From positions 1-64,000 of the forward strand of contig JAIPMN010000449.1 in assembly GCA_020650975.1 (NCBI GenBank): DNA of 64,000 bases. Reading direction: 5' to 3'. The notes beneath the pieces are model-generated. The model did no database searches and was not told the DNA's origin. It worked only from the letters and a program-made list of their open reading frames with translations. The first letter of the stretch is position 1. Each line of letters opens with the position of its first letter. Below, one piece after another: positions 60,425 to 64,000 of this stretch. This DNA is from Apostichopus californicus. Its lineage: Eukaryota; Echinodermata; Holothuroidea; Aspidochirotida; Stichopodidae. Position numbers and translations under genes: made by a program.

Positions 60425-63400
60425 TAGAAACTGCAGCTTCTCAAGTTTAACTGAACTAGATAGGACAGATATCGCAGATCCATCCTTTGAGTTTGTTCAC
60501 AACTGTAGATACTGTTTAAATGTCAAGAAGGAAAACTTGTTTGCCTATGCTCCCTGATGCAACCAAATTCCTGGATATTATAACATCTTTGGCAATCATG
60601 GTTCTTTCTTTACAAATCCATCAGAGGTCAACATAAGCCAGCCATAAATTTAAGTAAATAAATTTAAAAAAGAATTCCTTAATTTCTGAAGTTGCTGAAC
60701 TGTTCTTTCCAGTAATATTTAACTACTTTTCTGCATAAACATCCTGGTATTCTATAACATATCAAGACTGGAATGACAACAAAGTATGGAATCAACTAAA
60801 TGGATGAATGTGTTTAGTTGTACAATCTGCCATTCTGACAATTGTAAACTGACAATTTTATTGATAAACTTTCCAAGTGAAAGGTCTCCATCTCCAAATG
60901 TCAGCTATTGTTATGTACATATAAACCAGGTGTTTTTACTAATATATACCAGTTAGTAATTTTCCCAAATTTAGCTAACTTTGAATGAGGCTCTTCTGTT
61001 GAAATCATGGAAACAGCTGAGCTACAGCAGACTGGTAGTAATGTCTGTAAAAGACAAATCACTTGAAATGTTTGTGGAAGTCAGCACCACAGTCCCACTG
61101 ACTCAGGGGCACCGCCCAAATAATGAATCTGTTGTTATTGGACTTCTTCAAAGGTAGTGTGAGACTCTATCAGCACCCTCCTTTCGCCCTTTGCCCTTTT
61201 GCCCTTCCCCCTTTCGCCCTTCCCCTTCCCCCAAAACATTCCACCACTTATTCCCAATCACAGCAACCCTACCCATAGTAAAAATCAGTGAATCATATTA
61301 CCAAATTGCCTAATGATGGTAATTTTAGATATAATCGAAGGAAATGATAGATATTTTCCATGTTTACAATCTACACTGAATATGCAATTAAACCTTATGC
61401 AGCTTGAAAGACCTTGTTCACTTTTAGCTTTATACATATCCAACAAACATCAAAGCTGTGGAGAATTTCTCCTCAACAGCACACAAAACGTTCCCAAGAC
61501 ACAAGATCTCTGAATCGATGTATCTGCTGCATCCAACACGCCACATTTGACACAAAAATTGAAATCCCATTTGCAATCTGAGCACTGGAGCCTTTTAAAG
61601 AGTCGGCTGTTTGGCCACAGTCAACAAGTGGTAATTAAGACTACAGGTCTCTGGAAAGCCCAGTCAGTCACATTTAAACATATTATTAACACTCAATGAT
61701 TTTTGTACGATTAATGTGAGAAGAGCAGCGATAATATACTTATTAATTTTTGACACATCTTCCATATAAAGCAATATTTGATCAAATAGAAAACAAGAGA
61801 GTAATTTCATTGTCTTGAAAATCATCCTGCCACCTAAGTATAATTATATTTCTGGAAGAGAGAAGACTTCACAAAATGATAGAGATGAACTGGAACATGT
61901 CTTTCTTTCAATAATGTGTCCTCCTTGGAGCCATCAATACCTTCTCATCAGCTCAACTCAACATTGCAACATATACAAATTTCCATTCCTTACTTCTGAC
62001 TTGCAAATGTTGCATTTTGAGTTGGGTTGTCATTCTACGACAGGAAATATAAAGGAAATATTCACCAAAATAGAAGTGGACTGAAATTTCTACCCATCAA
62101 ATATAGATGTAACAAGTTTAAGAGTAACTTCCAAAGAAGCAAATAATTGTACGATGTATTATTGCTACTTTTAGCGATGGTTAACTACGTGCTTGTTCCG
62201 GCAAGGACACAGATATTCAGTCATTAAATCAATTAACACTTTCAGTTATTTATGATTAAATTTCCCCCGAAATGGCAAATCCCTCTCAGACGCAATGCAC
62301 ACCTACACAAGCCTATTCCACATGGTGTCTGGTATTTCCGATTTGTACTTCTATAACCAAGTGACTTGGACTATGACTAGTCACGTTTCCATGGCAAAAT
62401 ATTGACTCTGAACTTTTTCTCCAATCTGTAACATCGGCATAAAAAAATAAATCAAATTTCATCACAAGAAATGAGTATCAACTGATCTCACACCTATCAT
62501 TTACGATATTTGGTGTTTTAATGTAATTTTTGCATGCAGTAGCAACCAGAATCAAATTAGGGAGCGACCACTTGCCTTCCGGCAGTAGACAAATGTTACA
62601 ACTTTATTAAGAAAGGATAAGGTTTGCAAAGCAGAAAAAATTATATTTAGTATTTATTGGGAAAATGTGGCATGCAAAGAGCACATGTGTTGAAGTGAAA
62701 ACTTATTGATTGCTAAGAATGTAATTTTCATATTTTATTCCCTGTAGTCAAAAATCTCATCATAAATTAAAGATGATAGCTTCATTTCTTATTACTATAA
62801 TATGGTTCTGCAGAAGGGACAGCTAGCTGATTTCATAATATTAATATCATGTTTTATTTTCAGGAATTCCTGACAATTAAATCCATGATTGAAGTCTCAT
62901 ACTTCAATTTTGGAGACCATGTTGGAATAGAAAACTTGCTTTGTTTCAGTTTGACTTCGAAAACGATCCTGCTTGGATCGAAACATCAGGCTTTTAAATG
63001 ATAAATTTGCAGAAATATCACTTGTTACCTCCAAATATAGTCAAACTTTAAGAGCTGAGGTTTTCTATATCTTAGGGTTCACTAAACTATAACAAAAATT
63101 CTATATGCCTTTCAATGTCACTCTACATATCTCTGATTGATAACATTTGAATGTATTAGTGCTCATAATAGGTCTTGATATTACAGAATATTTGCAATAT
63201 CAGAGGCTTGGTGGAAACCATTTTTTTTTGCATAATGCAATCAAAATAAGTTCACAAATGGAACTTATTTTATTCTCTTGTTTTGTGTTTTCCTATGCCA
63301 CTTGTTGTAATGCAGCTATAATAAGAAGATTTCCAGTTTCCAGCATTAATATGAAATAAACTAAAGTCCTACCTTAGAATAATAACAACTAACAATTGTG

Positions 63401-63778
63401 TTAATATTACTGAGCATGCAGCAGCTCATTGACAAGGTCAAATATTTCAAAATTTGTTTGCTGCATTTAGTTATTTATTTTTTTTAATTTGAGGTAAGTT
63501 AACCATGGTCCGGTATCTCACAATGGAAGTTCCACAGTATTCTGTGCTCAATATCTACTTCATCCATCTGTGAAGCTGAACAAGGCTTCTCTAGCTAATC
63601 ACATTTATCTTGTAATCAGATACAATCTATTATTCTGCTAATTACTTTGGCCACACTATGAGCTTAAATTGAATACACTTCACTTCAAGTAAAAGTATAA
63701 GAAAAAGGCAAATAATTGCGAGACTTTTCATAAGTTTGTCAGATCTTGTACATTTTATCACCTCTAAAGTGAATCAAG
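60425..63778. other. No gene recognised
   Basis: Unique AT-rich sequence with one pyrimidine-rich tract of CCCTTT/CGCCC units (about 61170-61235). No exon, RNA gene or element was identified. Confidence 0.45.
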
Positions 63779-64000
63779 CAAGGGCGTAGGAACCGGGGGG
63801 GGCTGGGGGGGCGCCAGCCCCCCCAGTGAAAAATACGGTGGGGCGGAAATATCATTCCGCCCCCCCGCTCCGCAAGTCAGAAAACCCCTTTTTCATTTCC
63901 AAATGAGAAAACAATCTCATTTGGAGCACCAAATTGCATCTAAGGCCAGGTGAAAATGCAAAATTATTTACAAAATGGAGTGGCCGGGTGTTGAAGTGTG
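63779..64000. mobile_element. hAT-type MITE, second copy, cut by the window end
   Basis: It begins CAAGGGCGTAGGAACC, the same terminus as the right end of the element at 16977-17375, and then follows that element in reverse orientation (GGCGCCAGCCCCCC, CATTCCGCCCCCC, GGAGCACCAAATTGCATC, AAATTATTTACAAAATGGAG). The candidate left target site is GAATCAAG (63771-63778). The other end lies outside the window. Confidence 0.85.

Overview
The window is animal nuclear DNA: AT-rich, mostly non-coding, with GT-AG introns, dense tandem arrays, and LINE, SINE and hAT-type DNA-transposon remnants. The recognisable gene is an EGF-receptor-family (ErbB) gene with deuterostome-like exon structure. Together with the repeat style this suggests a marine invertebrate deuterostome, plausibly an echinoderm such as a sea cucumber. 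The phylum is an inference.

Minus strand, 32608 down to 11815: ten coding exons of the EGFR extracellular region can be placed by splice sites, phase and homology. They cover receptor-L domain I (two exons), the cysteine-rich domain II (four exons) and receptor-L domain III (two exons plus an alternative pair). The signal-peptide exon, domain IV, the transmembrane segment and the kinase were not found here. They probably lie outside the window or in exons too short to see by eye.

The main discovery candidate is the last coding position. Two diverged homologous exons, 12711-12916 and 11815-12011, both correspond to human EGFR exon 12 (the C-terminal half of ligand-binding domain III). Each enters in phase 2 and leaves in phase 1, so only a transcript containing exactly one of them keeps the reading frame. 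This is the signature of mutually exclusive exons and would give two receptors with different ligand-binding surfaces.

The introns hold a 5'-truncated CR1/Jockey-like LINE (27205-28890), hAT-type elements with 8-bp target-site duplications (16977-17375 and 22029-23219, plus 9447-10359 in the region beyond the last exon), and several minisatellites. One array repeats the splice-donor region of the first exon, another stops about 26 bp from a splice donor, and a CAY-triplet array stops about 20-30 bp from a third donor.

Upstream of the receptor (32.7-64 kb) there are further minisatellites (26, 81, 17 and 24 bp units), a two-exon plus-strand coding fragment of an unnamed family (39965-40384) followed by a tandem repeat carrying four AATAAA signals, a CpG-rich patch with CRE-like sites at 38.57-38.75 kb, a CRE plus TATA promoter-like motif near 55.0 kb, a tRNA-derived SINE (59501-59792), and a partial hAT-like element running off the right end. 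Most of 41.4-59.5 kb shows nothing I can call. Two 10-N gaps lie inside tandem arrays.
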